From: Neisseria uirgultaei
GTDB taxonomy: Bacteria > Pseudomonadota > Gammaproteobacteria > Burkholderiales > Neisseriaceae
Assembly (NCBI RefSeq): GCF_962719845.1
Contig: NZ_CAUIYF010000003.1
Location: 1-64,000, forward strand
DNA: 64,000 nucleotides
Direction of reading: 5' to 3'
The notes beneath the pieces were generated by a model, which did no database searches, had not been told where the DNA came from, and worked only from the letters and a program-made list of their open reading frames with translations. This document shows, piece after piece, positions 37,396 through 46,119 of this stretch. Each line of letters begins with the position of its first letter. Position 1 is the stretch's first letter. Position numbers and translations under genes: made by a program.

Positions 37396-38334
37396 ATGTC
37401 CATCCGCACTCTGAAACGCCTGCCCTCATCGCTGCTTCTCGGCCTCTGCCTTTCCCTGCCGTCATCCCACCTTTTTGCCGACAACGACATTTTAGGGCAA
37501 TTTTTAGAACAGAACATGCTTACCTCCTCCGATCCGATAGAAATATTCGCCGAAAGCACGATACATCCCACCAACACCCAAACCATCACAAGCGGTCTGA
37601 TTCTTTCCTCCCAATCCGCACTGGTTGTCAATAATAAAACGGGACAAATACTGTATCAGAAAAATGCCGACAGAATCATGCCCATCGCCTCCATCTCCAA
37701 ACTCATGAGCGCGATGGTCGTTTTGGATGCAAACTTGGACATGAACGAAACCGTTACCATCACGCCCGACGAAATCGACCGCCTCAAAGGGACCGGCAGC
37801 CGTCTTGCCATCGGCACGTCCCTTACTCGGAAAGAGCTGCTTCACTTAAGCCTGATGAGCAGCGAAAACCGAGCCACCCACGCCTTGGGCAGAACCTACC
37901 CCGGCGGCATGGGCGCATTTGTCGCCGCCATGAACCGCAAAGCCCAAAGACTGGGCATGTACAGCAGCCGCTTTTACGAACCGACCGGACTCAACTTCCA
38001 AAACGTTTCCACCGCCAAAGACCTGAGCCTCATGGTCAACGCCGCCGCCCAATATCCGCAAATCCGCACCAACTCGACTTCCAACTACGCCTCGGTACAG
38101 ACCAAAAACGGGCAGCAGAACTACAAAAACTCCAATGCCTTGGTCAGGGAAGGCATGTGGAACATCGAATTGCAGAAAACCGGCTACATACGCGAGGCAG
38201 GCAGGTCTATGGTTGTCAAAGCCAACATTCAAAACCAACCCGTTACCATCGTATTGCTGAACTCGCCCACATCCGCCACACGCGTCAACGACGCGCGCAA
38301 AATCGAATCGTGGATGCTGCAGCAACGCTCCTGA
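37396..38334 (+). CDS. pbpG: D-alanyl-D-alanine endopeptidase/carboxypeptidase (PBP4, PbpG type)
   Basis: Low-molecular-mass penicillin-binding protein, 312 aa, acting on peptidoglycan in the periplasm. Signal peptide residues 1-28 (ending LFA). Active-site triad: Ser99-x-x-Lys102 (SISK), SEN at 156-158, and KTG near 256. It lacks the C-terminal amphipathic domain of DacA/DacC, matching PBP7/PbpG, called PBP4 in gonococci. Confidence 0.92.
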   Translation: MSIRTLKRLPSSLLLGLCLSLPSSHLFADNDILGQFLEQNMLTSSDPIEIFAESTIHPTNTQTITSGLILSSQSALVVNNKTGQILYQKNADRIMPIASISKLMSAMVVLDANLDMNETVTITPDEIDRLKGTGSRLAIGTSLTRKELLHLSLMSSENRATHALGRTYPGGMGAFVAAMNRKAQRLGMYSSRFYEPTGLNFQNVSTAKDLSLMVNAAAQYPQIRTNSTSNYASVQTKNGQQNYKNSNALVREGMWNIELQKTGYIREAGRSMVVKANIQNQPVTIVLLNSPTSATRVNDARKIESWMLQQRS

Positions 38335-38461
38335 CATACAAATGTCCGGCGGAAAACCGCCCAAACACAAAAAAATTGGTAATTTTTCCTATTCAAGGCT
38401 ACAATTCGACACGCACAGGGCATCTGCCCGATTTCACAATCATAATAACGGAGTTAAAAAT

Positions 38462-38755
38462 ATGACAGCTAAAGGACAAATGTTGCAAGATCCCTTCCTG
38501 AACGCCCTGCGTAAAGAGCACGTTCCGGTTTCGATTTACCTGGTCAACGGCATCAAACTGCAAGGTCAGGTCGAATCTTTCGACCAATACGTCGTTCTTC
38601 TGAGAAACACTTCCGTAACCCAAATGGTTTACAAACACGCCATTTCCACCATCGTACCGGCTCGCTCCGTCAACCTCCAACATGAAAACAAACCCCAAGC
38701 CGCACCGGCTTCGACCCTTGTCCAAGTGGAAACCGTCCAGCAGCCTGCCGAATAA
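38462..38755 (+). CDS. hfq: RNA chaperone Hfq
   Basis: Hfq, 97 aa, hexameric Sm-like protein that pairs sRNAs with mRNAs. Sm1 ([26 protein letters not shown]) and Sm2 ([10 protein letters not shown]) are complete; the C-terminal tail is short and Pro/Ala/Gln-rich. ATG 38462 follows ACGGAG. A strong terminator follows 34 bp on. The usual miaA-hfq-hflX order is absent: pbpG precedes. Confidence 0.97.
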   Translation: MTAKGQMLQDPFLNALRKEHVPVSIYLVNGIKLQGQVESFDQYVVLLRNTSVTQMVYKHAISTIVPARSVNLQHENKPQAAPASTLVQVETVQQPAE

Positions 38756-38787
38756 TACGTACGAAGCAGGACGTGTCATATCTTTCA

Positions 38788-38820
38788 ATACCTTACCGGA
38801 CAACGGTAAGGTATTTTTAT
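38788..38820 (+). terminator. Strong rho-independent terminator after hfq
   Basis: Perfect 11 bp stem ATACCTTACCG / CGGTAAGGTAT with a GACAA loop and TTTTTATTTT tail. Independent of DUS. A single reverse DUS follows at 38823-38834. Confidence 0.92.
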
Positions 38821-38839
38821 TTTCAGACGGCATTTGAAA

Positions 38840-39406
38840 ATGTTATTGAAAAACATCCTTCCATTCGCCCATTGCCTTTTGCGGCAGGCACTTCCCGAAG
38901 GCGGCAATGCGCTGGACGGCACCGCCGGCAACGGACACGACACCCTTTTCCTCGCACAAACCGCAGGCATCCGGGGGAAAGTGTGGGCATTCGACATCCA
39001 GCCCCAAGCCCTGAACAACACCCGATGCCGTCTGCAGGAAGCAGGTTACAGCAATGTACGGCTCATCTTGGACGGACATGAAAACCTGAAGCAATATATT
39101 CCGGAGCCGCTGGATGCAGCCGTTTTCAATTTCGGCTGGCTGCCCGGAGGCGACAAGAATCTGACCACCGACAAGGAAACCAGCATTGCCGCCCTTTCTG
39201 CCACCTTATCCCTACTGAAAGAAAACGGTATGCTTATTGCCGTCCTCTACCCCGGGCACGAAAACGGAAAGCAGGAAGCAGAAGCCGTCGGACAATGGGC
39301 AAAAAACCTGCCTCAAGAACAGTTTGCCGTTTTGCGTTACGGCTTTACCAACCGGAAAAACAACCCTCCCTATCTGTTGGCATTTGAAAAGTTACGTCAA
39401 AAATAA
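38840..39406 (+). CDS. MnmM/YtqB-like tRNA 5-aminomethyl-2-thiouridine methyltransferase
   Basis: Class I SAM methyltransferase of 188 aa. Motif I is ALDGTAGNGHDTLFLA (about 27-42), then AFDIQPQAL, and the family-specific NFGWLPGGDKNLTT matches the NxGYLPGGD hallmark of the YtqB/MnmM family (rRNA_methylase Pfam group). MnmM methylates nm5s2U34 to mnm5s2U34 in tRNA. The neighbouring MnmC at 42434 lacks its own methyltransferase half, so this enzyme likely fills that step. ATG 38840 overlaps no good site; TTG 38834 is an alternative start. Confidence 0.82.
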   Translation: MLLKNILPFAHCLLRQALPEGGNALDGTAGNGHDTLFLAQTAGIRGKVWAFDIQPQALNNTRCRLQEAGYSNVRLILDGHENLKQYIPEPLDAAVFNFGWLPGGDKNLTTDKETSIAALSATLSLLKENGMLIAVLYPGHENGKQEAEAVGQWAKNLPQEQFAVLRYGFTNRKNNPPYLLAFEKLRQK

Positions 39407-39459
39407 ATGTTTGCGGTAAAATAAGCCGATTCCAACCCTTATTTTGATAAGAGCCGACC

Positions 39460-39834
39460 ATGCAGTATCTGTTTGTCAAATACAGCCACCAAATCTTCGT
39501 TACCATCACCATTTTGGTATTCAACATTCGTTTTTTCCTACTTTGGAAAAATCCAGAAAAGCCCTTGGTGGGCTTTTGGAAGGCACTGCCCCACCTTAAC
39601 GACACCATGCTGCTGTTTACGGGATTGTGGCTGATGAAAATTACCCATTTCTCCCCGTTCAACGCGCCTTGGCTCGGTACAAAAATCCTGCTTCTGCTCG
39701 CCTATATCGCATTGGGTATGATGATGATGCGCGCCCGTCCTCGTTCGACCAAGTTCTACACTGTTTACCTGCTCGCCATGTGTTGCGTCGCCTGCATCGT
39801 TTACCTTGCCAAAACCAAAGTCCTGCCTTTCTGA
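39460..39834 (+). CDS. SirB family membrane protein
   Basis: Protein of 124 aa with four predicted helices, matching the SirB2 family (invasion gene expression up-regulator by name; true function unknown). KYSHQIFVTITI at the start and LGTKILLLLAYIALGMMMMR are typical. It precedes folK by 9 bp. Confidence 0.82.
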   Translation: MQYLFVKYSHQIFVTITILVFNIRFFLLWKNPEKPLVGFWKALPHLNDTMLLFTGLWLMKITHFSPFNAPWLGTKILLLLAYIALGMMMMRARPRSTKFYTVYLLAMCCVACIVYLAKTKVLPF

Positions 39835-39843
39835 AACACCATT

Positions 39844-40338
39844 ATGAACAACAGACATTTTGCCGTCATCGCCCTGGGCAGTAATCTTGAAAACCCTGCC
39901 CAACAGGTACGCGCCGCATTGGACACGCTGTCGTCCCATCCTGACATCCGTCTTAAACAGGCTTCCTCACTGTATATGACCGCGCCCGTCGGTTACGACA
40001 ATCAGCCCGATTTCGTCAATGCCGTCTGCACCGTTTCCACCACTCTGGACGGCATTGCCCTGCTTGCCGAACTCAACCGTATCGAGGCTGATTTCGGACG
40101 CGAACGCAGCTTCCGCAACGCGCCGCGCACATTGGATTTGGACATTATCGACTTTGACGGCATCTCCAGCGACGACCCCCGCCTTACCCTGCCGCATCCG
40201 CGCGCGCACGAACGCAGTTTCGTCATACGCCCTTTAGCAGAAATCCTCCCTGATTTTATTTTAGGAAAACACGGAAAGGTTGCCGAATTGTCAAAACGGC
40301 TGGGCAATCAAGGCATCCGTCTTTTACCGGACAAGTAA
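39844..40338 (+). CDS. folK: Hydroxymethyldihydropteridine pyrophosphokinase
   Basis: FolK, 164 aa, transfers pyrophosphate from ATP to 6-hydroxymethyl-dihydropterin in folate synthesis. Start ALGSNLENPAQQV, FVNAVCTVSTTL, and metal/ATP site RTLDLDIIDFDG followed by LPHPRAHERSFVI are the family signatures. Length normal. Linked by 9 bp to the SirB-like gene. Confidence 0.95.
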   Translation: MNNRHFAVIALGSNLENPAQQVRAALDTLSSHPDIRLKQASSLYMTAPVGYDNQPDFVNAVCTVSTTLDGIALLAELNRIEADFGRERSFRNAPRTLDLDIIDFDGISSDDPRLTLPHPRAHERSFVIRPLAEILPDFILGKHGKVAELSKRLGNQGIRLLPDK

Positions 40339-40348
40339 TTCCGCACGC

Positions 40349-40386
40349 GGATGCCGTCTGAATGCCGGCTTCAGACGGCATTTTTC
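40349..40386 (+). terminator. DUS inverted pair after folK
   Basis: ATGCCGTCTGAA and complement with a TTTTTCC tail, 12 bp past the folK stop. Confidence 0.85.
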
Positions 40387-40407
40387 CTTTGCCGCCAATA
40401 CGCGTGC

Positions 40408-40436
40408 AAAAAAATCGCCCCTTGACAAAGGGGCGC
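40408..40436 (-). terminator. Rho-independent terminator of the split-barrel gene
   Basis: On the minus strand CGCCCCTTTGTCAAGGGGCG is followed by ATTTTTTT, 35 bp past the stop at 40471. It lacks DUS. Confidence 0.85.
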
Positions 40437-40470
40437 AAAAGGAACACAAACCACTACCAAAACTTTAAAT

Positions 40471-40944
40471 CTACAACATTGCCTGCCGCATACTGTATCC
40501 GACAGGATATAAAGCTCTCACTAAATCGTTTTGAGAAATCCAAACTTCTTCATCACCGACAGAAAATCTGCCTTTCTCCGGCACCAGCTCCAACAAAAAC
40601 GGTTGAACTGCCGTATGCAGCTTGTCTTTACACCGCTCCATCTTTCTGGATAACGCAGACAAGGCACGCTTATAGACACTATCCTTACGGTCAAGTTCCC
40701 GAGCACTGCCGACCCAGCTCAAACGCAAGCTGCGGCTTTCATCTTCAATCAGCAAAATCCCTGTTTTAACTTCTCCTACCTCAGGCTCGCATGAAAGCGC
40801 AATATAATATTTGCCGTCGATGTTGACATACGCCGCTTCATGCACCTGACAGTTGCAGCCGGAAGTGGCAAGCAGCGAATAAACAGAATCCCGATGCAGT
40901 TTCAAAATATCAAGGGAAATCTGTTTGAAAATACTTTCCGGCAT
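40471..40944 (-). CDS. Split-barrel (pyridoxamine oxidase/HugZ-like) protein, possible haem-iron utilisation
   Basis: Protein of 157 aa. The layout, LHRDSVYSLLATSG then HEAAYVNIDGKYYIALSCEPEVGEVKTGILLIEDESRSLRLSW..., suggests an FMN-binding split barrel as in pyridoxamine 5'-phosphate oxidase and HugZ-like haem-degrading proteins; the match is partial. Support comes from context: the promoter 45 bp upstream overlaps a good Fur box, so it is likely induced when iron is scarce. Monocistronic with its own terminator. Haem role is inference. Confidence 0.65.
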   Translation of the reverse strand: MPESIFKQISLDILKLHRDSVYSLLATSGCNCQVHEAAYVNIDGKYYIALSCEPEVGEVKTGILLIEDESRSLRLSWVGSARELDRKDSVYKRALSALSRKMERCKDKLHTAVQPFLLELVPEKGRFSVGDEEVWISQNDLVRALYPVGYSMRQAML

Positions 40945-40988
40945 TTTTCCCTCCTTTCGTCTGCTGCGTTGTTTACTGGATTGACTGC

Positions 40989-41016
40989 ATTATACAGACA
41001 TCTCCCAATCTTGCAA
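40989..41016 (-). promoter_or_regulatory. Promoter of the split-barrel gene
   Basis: On the minus strand -35 TTGCAA (41011-41016), 16 bp spacer, -10 TATAAT (40989-40994), about 45 bp ahead of the ATG. Confidence 0.72.
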
Positions 41017-41031
41017 ATGATAATTGTTCCT
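41013..41031. promoter_or_regulatory. Candidate Fur box
   Basis: GCAAATGATAATTGTTCCT matches the 19 bp consensus GATAATGATAATCATTATC at 12 positions, including the central AATGATAAT. It overlaps the -35 element, the position expected for iron-dependent repression. Confidence 0.65.
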
Positions 41032-41110
41032 ATTTTTTAAAAAGTTTATAAATTATTGATGGATATATGAATTAATTTTTAAAATTTAAAACCTTTGTCT
41101 CAAAAAACAC

Positions 41111-41147
41111 AAAAATGCCGTCTGAAACGTGTTCAGACGGCATTGGC
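41111..41147 (-). terminator. DUS inverted pair after ubiE
   Basis: AAAAATGCCGTCTGAA and complement, 17 bp past the ubiE stop (minus strand). Confidence 0.8.
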
Positions 41148-41163
41148 TGCACAGGCAATCTGT

Positions 41164-41901
41164 TTAAAATTTCACGCCCTTATGCAGCGCGACGATGCCC
41201 GCGCTCATATTGTGATAATCCACACTGTCAAATCCGGCATCCAGCATCATTTGCTTTAAAGTTTCCTGGTCAGGATGCATGCGGATGGATTCGGCGAGAT
41301 ACTGGTAGCTGTCCGCATCTTTGGCAATCAGTTTGCCCATGACCGGCAGCAGCTTGAACGAATAGAAATCATACGCGCCTTCGAGCGGCTTGTAGATTCT
41401 GGAAAACTCCAACACCAGCAACGTGCCGCCCGGTTTCAAAACACGGTACATCTCTTTCAGCGCGGCATCTTTATGCGTCATATTCCGCAAGCCGAACGCC
41501 ACAGAAACCAAGTTGAAATAATTGTCGGGGAAAGGCAGTTTTTCCGCATCGGCAAGCGACACAGGCAAAATCATGCCTTCGTTCAACAGACGGTCGCGCC
41601 CGACGGTCAGCATAGAAGAATTAATATCGGTCAGCCAAACCTCGCCTTCCTTGCCGACGCGTTTCGCCCAACCGCGCGACAAATCGCCCGTACCGCCCGC
41701 AATGTCCAACACTTTATCGCCTTTTTTCAGGTGCGCCGTATGGATGGTAAAGTGTTTCCATACGCGGTGCAGCCCTGCCGACATCACATCGTTCATAATG
41801 TCGTAGTTTTTGGCGACGGAGTGGAACACTTCCGCCACTTTTCCGGCTTTCTCATCTTCGTTGACCGTACTGAATCCGAAATGCGTTTTCTGTCCACCCA
41901 T
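41164..41901 (-). CDS. ubiE: Ubiquinone/menaquinone C-methyltransferase
   Basis: UbiE, 245 aa, SAM-dependent C-methylation in ubiquinone synthesis. N-terminal [33 protein letters not shown] and motif [13 protein letters not shown] (about 66) are diagnostic, as is [15 protein letters not shown]. Length standard. The DUF971 gene lies 53 bp upstream on the same strand. Confidence 0.96.
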   Translation of the reverse strand: MGGQKTHFGFSTVNEDEKAGKVAEVFHSVAKNYDIMNDVMSAGLHRVWKHFTIHTAHLKKGDKVLDIAGGTGDLSRGWAKRVGKEGEVWLTDINSSMLTVGRDRLLNEGMILPVSLADAEKLPFPDNYFNLVSVAFGLRNMTHKDAALKEMYRVLKPGGTLLVLEFSRIYKPLEGAYDFYSFKLLPVMGKLIAKDADSYQYLAESIRMHPDQETLKQMMLDAGFDSVDYHNMSAGIVALHKGVKF

Positions 41902-41954
41902 ATTCTAACCACCTCTCTGATACCGTTGCCCGTCAGATTGCCATCCGACCGGTC

Positions 41955-42338
41955 TTATTTCTCTTCAAAACGCGACGCACCCGCCGCCGCCAATTTGTCC
42001 AAATATTCCTGCCACATCGCATCGTATCCGTATGCCAGTCTGTGCAGATACGCCCAATCGTAAAGACCGCTGTCGTGCCCGTCCGAAAAACTGATTTTCA
42101 GCGCGTACTGTCCGACAGGCTGCAAATCCGTAATCTGAACATCCGCCTTGCCGGTCTGCAAAATATCCTGTCCCACGCCGTGTCCGCGCACTTCCGCACT
42201 CGGCGAATAGACGCGTAAAAATTCGGCAGGCAGATTTTTAGGTTCGTCCCCATAAGTCAAAACCAACACGGCACGGTTTTTCAACAAACGGATTTCAACA
42301 GGAATATTATTCAAAAAACACCTCGGTTCGGCATACAA
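41955..42338 (-). CDS. DUF971 protein (gamma-butyrobetaine hydroxylase N-terminal-like domain)
   Basis: Protein of 127 aa with a DUF971 domain: EIRLLKNRAVLVLTYGD..NLPAEFLRVYSPSAEVRGHG..., ending YGLYDWAYLHRL-like (SGLYDWAYLHRLAYG). Such domains bind zinc in some members and are linked to Fe-S or ubiquinone genes; next to ubiE is a common place. ATG 42338 has no clear ribosome site; a TTG at 42314 preceded by GAGGTGTTTT gives 119 aa and a better start. Confidence 0.83.
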   Translation of the reverse strand: MYAEPRCFLNNIPVEIRLLKNRAVLVLTYGDEPKNLPAEFLRVYSPSAEVRGHGVGQDILQTGKADVQITDLQPVGQYALKISFSDGHDSGLYDWAYLHRLAYGYDAMWQEYLDKLAAAGASRFEEK

Positions 42339-42433
42339 TATCCGGCAGGCGTACGCGTGCCTTCAAACGGCGCGTATTTTAACAGCTTTATCCCGATACC
42401 GATATTCAAACCCACATTTCAGACGGCATTGAT

Positions 42434-44053
42434 ATGGACAATCTCGTATGGGACGGCATTCCCGACATCCGCACACTCGACCAAACCATCCGCAAACACG
42501 CACACCCGCTCAACCTGATTGTCTGCCTCCCCGATAATCAGATTCCCAATTTTCAAACCGCACAAGATGCTTCGGACGCGGAATGCCGTCTGAAGCACCG
42601 TTTGGATCAGGCAACCCAGTGCCTCCAGTTCGACAGCATCAACCTGATTGAACACATCCTGCCCGATGTCCGCTTCTGGCTGGTTCCCCCTTCACGCACC
42701 CGCCGCCTGCACGAACACTTCCACCACATTTCCTGGCAGACCGAAGCCATCCCACAAACCGAAAGCAAGCCCGACAAACCCTGGTTTGCACTTCCACAAA
42801 CATCCGAACGGCAAAAACCGGAACACATCCTCGTCATCGGTGCAGGCATATCCGGGGCGGCAACCGCCCACATACTGGCAGAATACGGCATATCCGTTAC
42901 CGTATTGGACGCAGGCAAAGCCGCATCAGCCGCCAGCGGAAACCGTCAAGGGCTGCTTTATGCCAAAATCTCGCCACACGATACCGAACAAACCGAACTT
43001 TTGCTCACCGGCTACGGTTACACCAAACGCCTGCTCGAACACATCCTACCCGACTCCGACACATGGGGCGGAAACGGCATCATCCACCTCAATTACAGCC
43101 GCACCGAACAACAACGCAATCACGAATTGGGGTTACAAAAACACCATGCACACCTCTACCGCAGCATCACGTCTGCAGAAGCCGAAAAAATCGCCGGTAT
43201 CCCCCTCAGCACCCCCTACACCGAACCATCATGCGGACTCTACTGGCAGCACGGCGTATGGCTCAATCCGCCCGCATTCGTCCACGCCCTCCTCAGCCAT
43301 CCGCTGATCGGACTGCACGAAGACACACCGTTAACCGACATTTCCCACGACGGGGAAAAGTGGATTGCGACCACGCCAAATGGCATATTTTCCGCCACAC
43401 ACATCATCTACTGCACCGGCGCGCACAGCCCCCGCCTGCCCGAAACCAACCTCGCCGCCCTGCCCCTCAGGCAAATACGCGGACAAACCGGCCTCACACC
43501 GTCCACCCCGTTTTCCGAACAACTGCGTTGCGCCGTTTCAGGCGAAAGCTACATCAGCCCGTCGTGGCACGGACTGCACTGCTACGGCGCGAGTTTTATT
43601 CCCAACAGCAGCCATACCGGGTGGAACGAAGCCGAAGAAGCCTCAAACCGCCAAGCATTGGCACAACTTAACCCCGCCCTTGCCGAATCATTGTTTGCCG
43701 CCAACCCAAACCCCCAAAAACACCAAGGGCACGCCGCCATACGCTGCGACAGCCCCGACCACCTCCCCGTCGTCGGCGCACTCGGCAACATTGCCGCCAT
43801 GCGGCAGACCTACGCCAAACTCGCGCTGGACAAAAACTACCGCATAGATTCCCCCTGCCCATACCTGCCAAATGCCTACGCCAACACCGCCCACGGCACA
43901 CGCGGGCTTGCCACCGCACCCATCTGCGCCGCCGCCGTTGCCGCCGAAATCCTAGGCTTGCCCCACCCCTTTTCACAACGCCTGCGCCACGCCCTACACC
44001 CCAACCGCACCGTCATCCGCGCCATTGTCAGAAGGCAAAACCTGACTCCTTAA
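42434..44053 (+). CDS. mnmC: MnmC-type FAD oxidase of tRNA cmnm5U34, without methyltransferase half
   Basis: Protein of 539 aa. The FAD oxidase half is complete: dinucleotide motif HILVIGAGISGAATAHILAE (about 132-151), AASAASGNRQGLLY, HQGHAAIRCDSPDHLPVVG, and HGTRGLATAPICA. This half removes the carboxymethyl group of cmnm5s2U. The 130-residue N-terminus does not show the SAM motifs of E. coli MnmC's methyltransferase domain and contains a DUS-encoded ECRLKHR. The second step is therefore likely done by the MnmM-like protein at 38840. Start at ATG 42434, right after a DUS half. Confidence 0.88.
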   Translation: MDNLVWDGIPDIRTLDQTIRKHAHPLNLIVCLPDNQIPNFQTAQDASDAECRLKHRLDQATQCLQFDSINLIEHILPDVRFWLVPPSRTRRLHEHFHHISWQTEAIPQTESKPDKPWFALPQTSERQKPEHILVIGAGISGAATAHILAEYGISVTVLDAGKAASAASGNRQGLLYAKISPHDTEQTELLLTGYGYTKRLLEHILPDSDTWGGNGIIHLNYSRTEQQRNHELGLQKHHAHLYRSITSAEAEKIAGIPLSTPYTEPSCGLYWQHGVWLNPPAFVHALLSHPLIGLHEDTPLTDISHDGEKWIATTPNGIFSATHIIYCTGAHSPRLPETNLAALPLRQIRGQTGLTPSTPFSEQLRCAVSGESYISPSWHGLHCYGASFIPNSSHTGWNEAEEASNRQALAQLNPALAESLFAANPNPQKHQGHAAIRCDSPDHLPVVGALGNIAAMRQTYAKLALDKNYRIDSPCPYLPNAYANTAHGTRGLATAPICAAAVAAEILGLPHPFSQRLRHALHPNRTVIRAIVRRQNLTP

Positions 44054-44220
44054 GCCTTTGCCGCATTCTCTTTGAAACTCTAAGCTAATATTCATATCTT
44101 AGATAAGGTCTCAATGCTGCGACACATACACAACCTAAAACTTTTATCACTTTCCCACACCGAAATTTCTATAACCATGTAAAAAGATTTTAAAAAATCA
44201 GTGAGTATGCGAAAAATCAG

Positions 44221-44638
44221 TCAATACAACATAATGATATACCCACTAAATTATTCTCTACTCCATTCTGTCCGACCGACCCTCAGATTTGCACGTCTAT
44301 CGGCGTGCCGCCCACGGCCGCTCCCGTCAGTGATGCAATCACCCAGCTCTTTGATTTGATTTCTTCTTTGATATGTTCCGGCAGCAGGTTGGCATTGAAC
44401 TCGCCTGTTGCGGATCGATTGCGGTTTTACCATCGTTATACTGTTGACCAAGATGTTCCGCTGCCTTTTCAGCTGCAACTGCTGCCAAGCCGCCGGCAGC
44501 AAAATTACCACCGTTGACGCGGGCGATAGCTGCTCCTAAAAGGAAATGTCCGATTGCCCGGGCGGTTTCGTTTTTGTTTTCTCCGTGGCCGAATGTTCTG
44601 CCTATTACTTCAGAGGCACAGGGCGCGGCGGCATTACT
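44221..44638 (-). pseudogene. Remnant of a VENN-type pretoxin region (FhaB/TpsA or MafB class)
   Basis: Reading the minus strand across frames gives one continuous theme: ASEVIGRTFGHGENKNETARA, then AAGGLAAVAAEKAAEHLGQQYNDGK..IDPQ, then after a 1-nt shift GEFNANLLPEHIKEEIKS, AASLTGAAVGGTPID-like, and after another shift VGQNGVENN (44250-44270). That is the pretoxin/VENN segment found before the toxic tip of two-partner-secreted and MafB polymorphic toxins. There are no complete ORFs. The fragment is bounded by an AG-type DUS pair and an IS1016. The shorter ORF at 44251-44511 is a frame shadow of it. The rest of 44054-44220 is AT-rich with no gene seen. Confidence 0.68.
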
Positions 44639-44656
44639 GACTTAGTGACGTTAAAC

Positions 44657-44701
44657 AAAGGCCGTCTGAAACGTTTTTTCTGTTTTCAGACGGCCTCTTA
44701 G
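44657..44701. repeat. AG-type DUS inverted pair
   Basis: AGGCCGTCTGAA and its complement enclose a T-rich loop. This AG-DUS form is less common in the window than ATGCCGTCTGAA. It lies upstream of the VENN remnant on the minus strand. Confidence 0.75.
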
Positions 44702-44763
44702 CTCAAACCTTGAGAACCGCATGCGTGCGTTCTGCACATATGCTACTTGTTGAGTTTAAGTTA

Positions 44764-45498
44764 GGGGCTGTCCTAGATAACTAGGGAAATTCAAATTAAG
44801 TTAGAATTATCCCTATGAGAAAAAGTCGTCTAAGCCAGTATAAACAAAATAAACTCATTGAGCTATTTGTCGCAGGTGTAACTGCAAGAACAGCAGCAGA
44901 GTTAGTAGGCGTTAATAAAAATACCGCAGCCTATTATTTTCATCGTTTACGATTACTTATTTATCAAAACAGTCTGCATTTGGAAATGTTTGATGGCGAA
45001 GCAGAAGCAGATGAAAGTTATTTTGGCGGGCAACGCAAAGGCAAACGCGGTGCTGCCGGTAAAGTCGCCGTATTCGGTCTTTTGAAGCGAAATGGTAAGG
45101 TTTATACGGTTACTGTACCGAATACTCAAACCGCTACTTTATTTCCTATTATCCGTGAACAGGTGAAACCTGACGGCATTGTTTATACGGATTGTTATCG
45201 TAGCTATGATGTATTGGATGTGGGCGAATTTAGCCATTTTAGCTTCGCTGAAACTTCGTTTTCGTATCAATCACAGCACATATTTTGCCGAACGACAAAA
45301 CCATATCAATGGAATCGAGAACTTTTGGAACCAGGCAAAACGTCATTTACGCAAGTTTAACGGCATTCCCAAAGGGCATTTTGAGCTGTATTTAAAGGAG
45401 TGCGAATGGCGTTTTAACAACAGTGAGATAACAGTTCAAATTTCCATTTTAAAACAATTAGTAAAATCGGGTTTATCCTAGTCATCTAGGACAGCCAC
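44764..45498. mobile_element. IS1016 copy 1 (IS1595 family)
   Basis: Ends are GGGGCTGTCCTAGATAACTAGG at left and the inverse of GTGGCTGTCCTAGATGACTAGG at right. The 735 bp include a 22 bp extra segment relative to copy 2 and lack 6 bp in the transposase. No target duplication is recognisable in the flanks. Confidence 0.9.
44815..45481 (+). pseudogene. IS1016 transposase, frameshifted
   Basis: DDE/DDNK-type transposase of the IS1595 family: N-terminal HTH (ELFVAGVTARTAAELVGVNKNTAAYYFHRL), first Asp in EADESYFGG, second in VYTDCYRSYD, then INGIENFWNQAKRHLRKFNG. A 22 bp insertion (about 45239-45260, AGCTTCGCTGAAACTTCG...) shifts the frame after GEFSHF, so the first ORF ends at 45360 and the last third is in another frame. 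Two codons (Arg-Gly) are missing versus copy 2. Not expected to be active unless frameshifting occurs. Confidence 0.85.
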
Positions 45499-45624
45499 AT
45501 AATTATTGCGTGATTTCACATTGTTTCGGCTTGAAGCACATGGTTTTGTAATCATTTACAGGCAGGTCACTTGGAGTCCTGTTCGGGCGGTTTGCTGTTT
45601 ACTTAAATATAAGGATGACGGTCA

Positions 45625-46110
45625 ATGAGATTTTTCGGTATCGGTTTTTTGGTGCTGCTGTTTTTGGAGATTATGTCGATTGTGTGGGTTGCCGATTGGC
45701 TGGGCGGCGGTTGGACGCTGTTTTTGATGGCGGCAGGTTTTGCCGCCGGTGTGCTGATGCTCAGGCATACGGGGCTGTCCGGTCTTTTATTGGCGGGCGC
45801 GGCGGTAAAAAGTGGTGGGAAGGTGTCTGTTTATCAGATGTTGTGGCCTATCCGTTATACGGTGGCGGCGGTCTGCCTGATGAGTCCGGGATTCGTATCC
45901 TCGGTGTTGGCGGTATTGCTGCTGCTGCCGTTTAAGGGAGGGGCGGTGTTGCAGGCAGGAGGTGCGGAAAATTTTTTCAACATGAACCAATCGGGCAGAA
46001 AAGAGGGCTTTTCCCACGATGACGATATTATCGAGGGGGAATATACGGTTGAAGAGCCTTACGGCGGCAATCGTTCCCGAAATGCCATCGAACACAAAAA
46101 AGACGAATAA
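45625..46110 (+). CDS. fxsA: FxsA family membrane protein
   Basis: FxsA-type protein of 161 aa. N-terminal FFGIGFLVLLFLEIMSIVWVADWLGGGWTLFL and three further hydrophobic stretches place it in the inner membrane; the soluble acidic C-terminus (DDDIIEGEYTVEEPYGG) is typical. E. coli FxsA eases phage exclusion by F; general role unknown. ATG 45625 has AAGGA at 9 nt. It begins 127 bp after IS1016 copy 1, in an otherwise featureless spacer. Confidence 0.9.
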   Translation: MRFFGIGFLVLLFLEIMSIVWVADWLGGGWTLFLMAAGFAAGVLMLRHTGLSGLLLAGAAVKSGGKVSVYQMLWPIRYTVAAVCLMSPGFVSSVLAVLLLLPFKGGAVLQAGGAENFFNMNQSGRKEGFSHDDDIIEGEYTVEEPYGGNRSRNAIEHKKDE

Positions 46111-46119
46111 ATATGAATG

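Noticed and set aside
44251..44511. 86-codon minus-strand ORF
   Set aside because: It lies across the frameshifted VENN remnant and mixes frames; the protein theme is seen only when other frames are joined, so it is not a separate gene.
44815..45481. Programmed frameshifting in IS1016 copy 1
   Set aside because: The frame change is due to a 22 bp insertion absent from copy 2, with no slippery site noted; decay is simpler.
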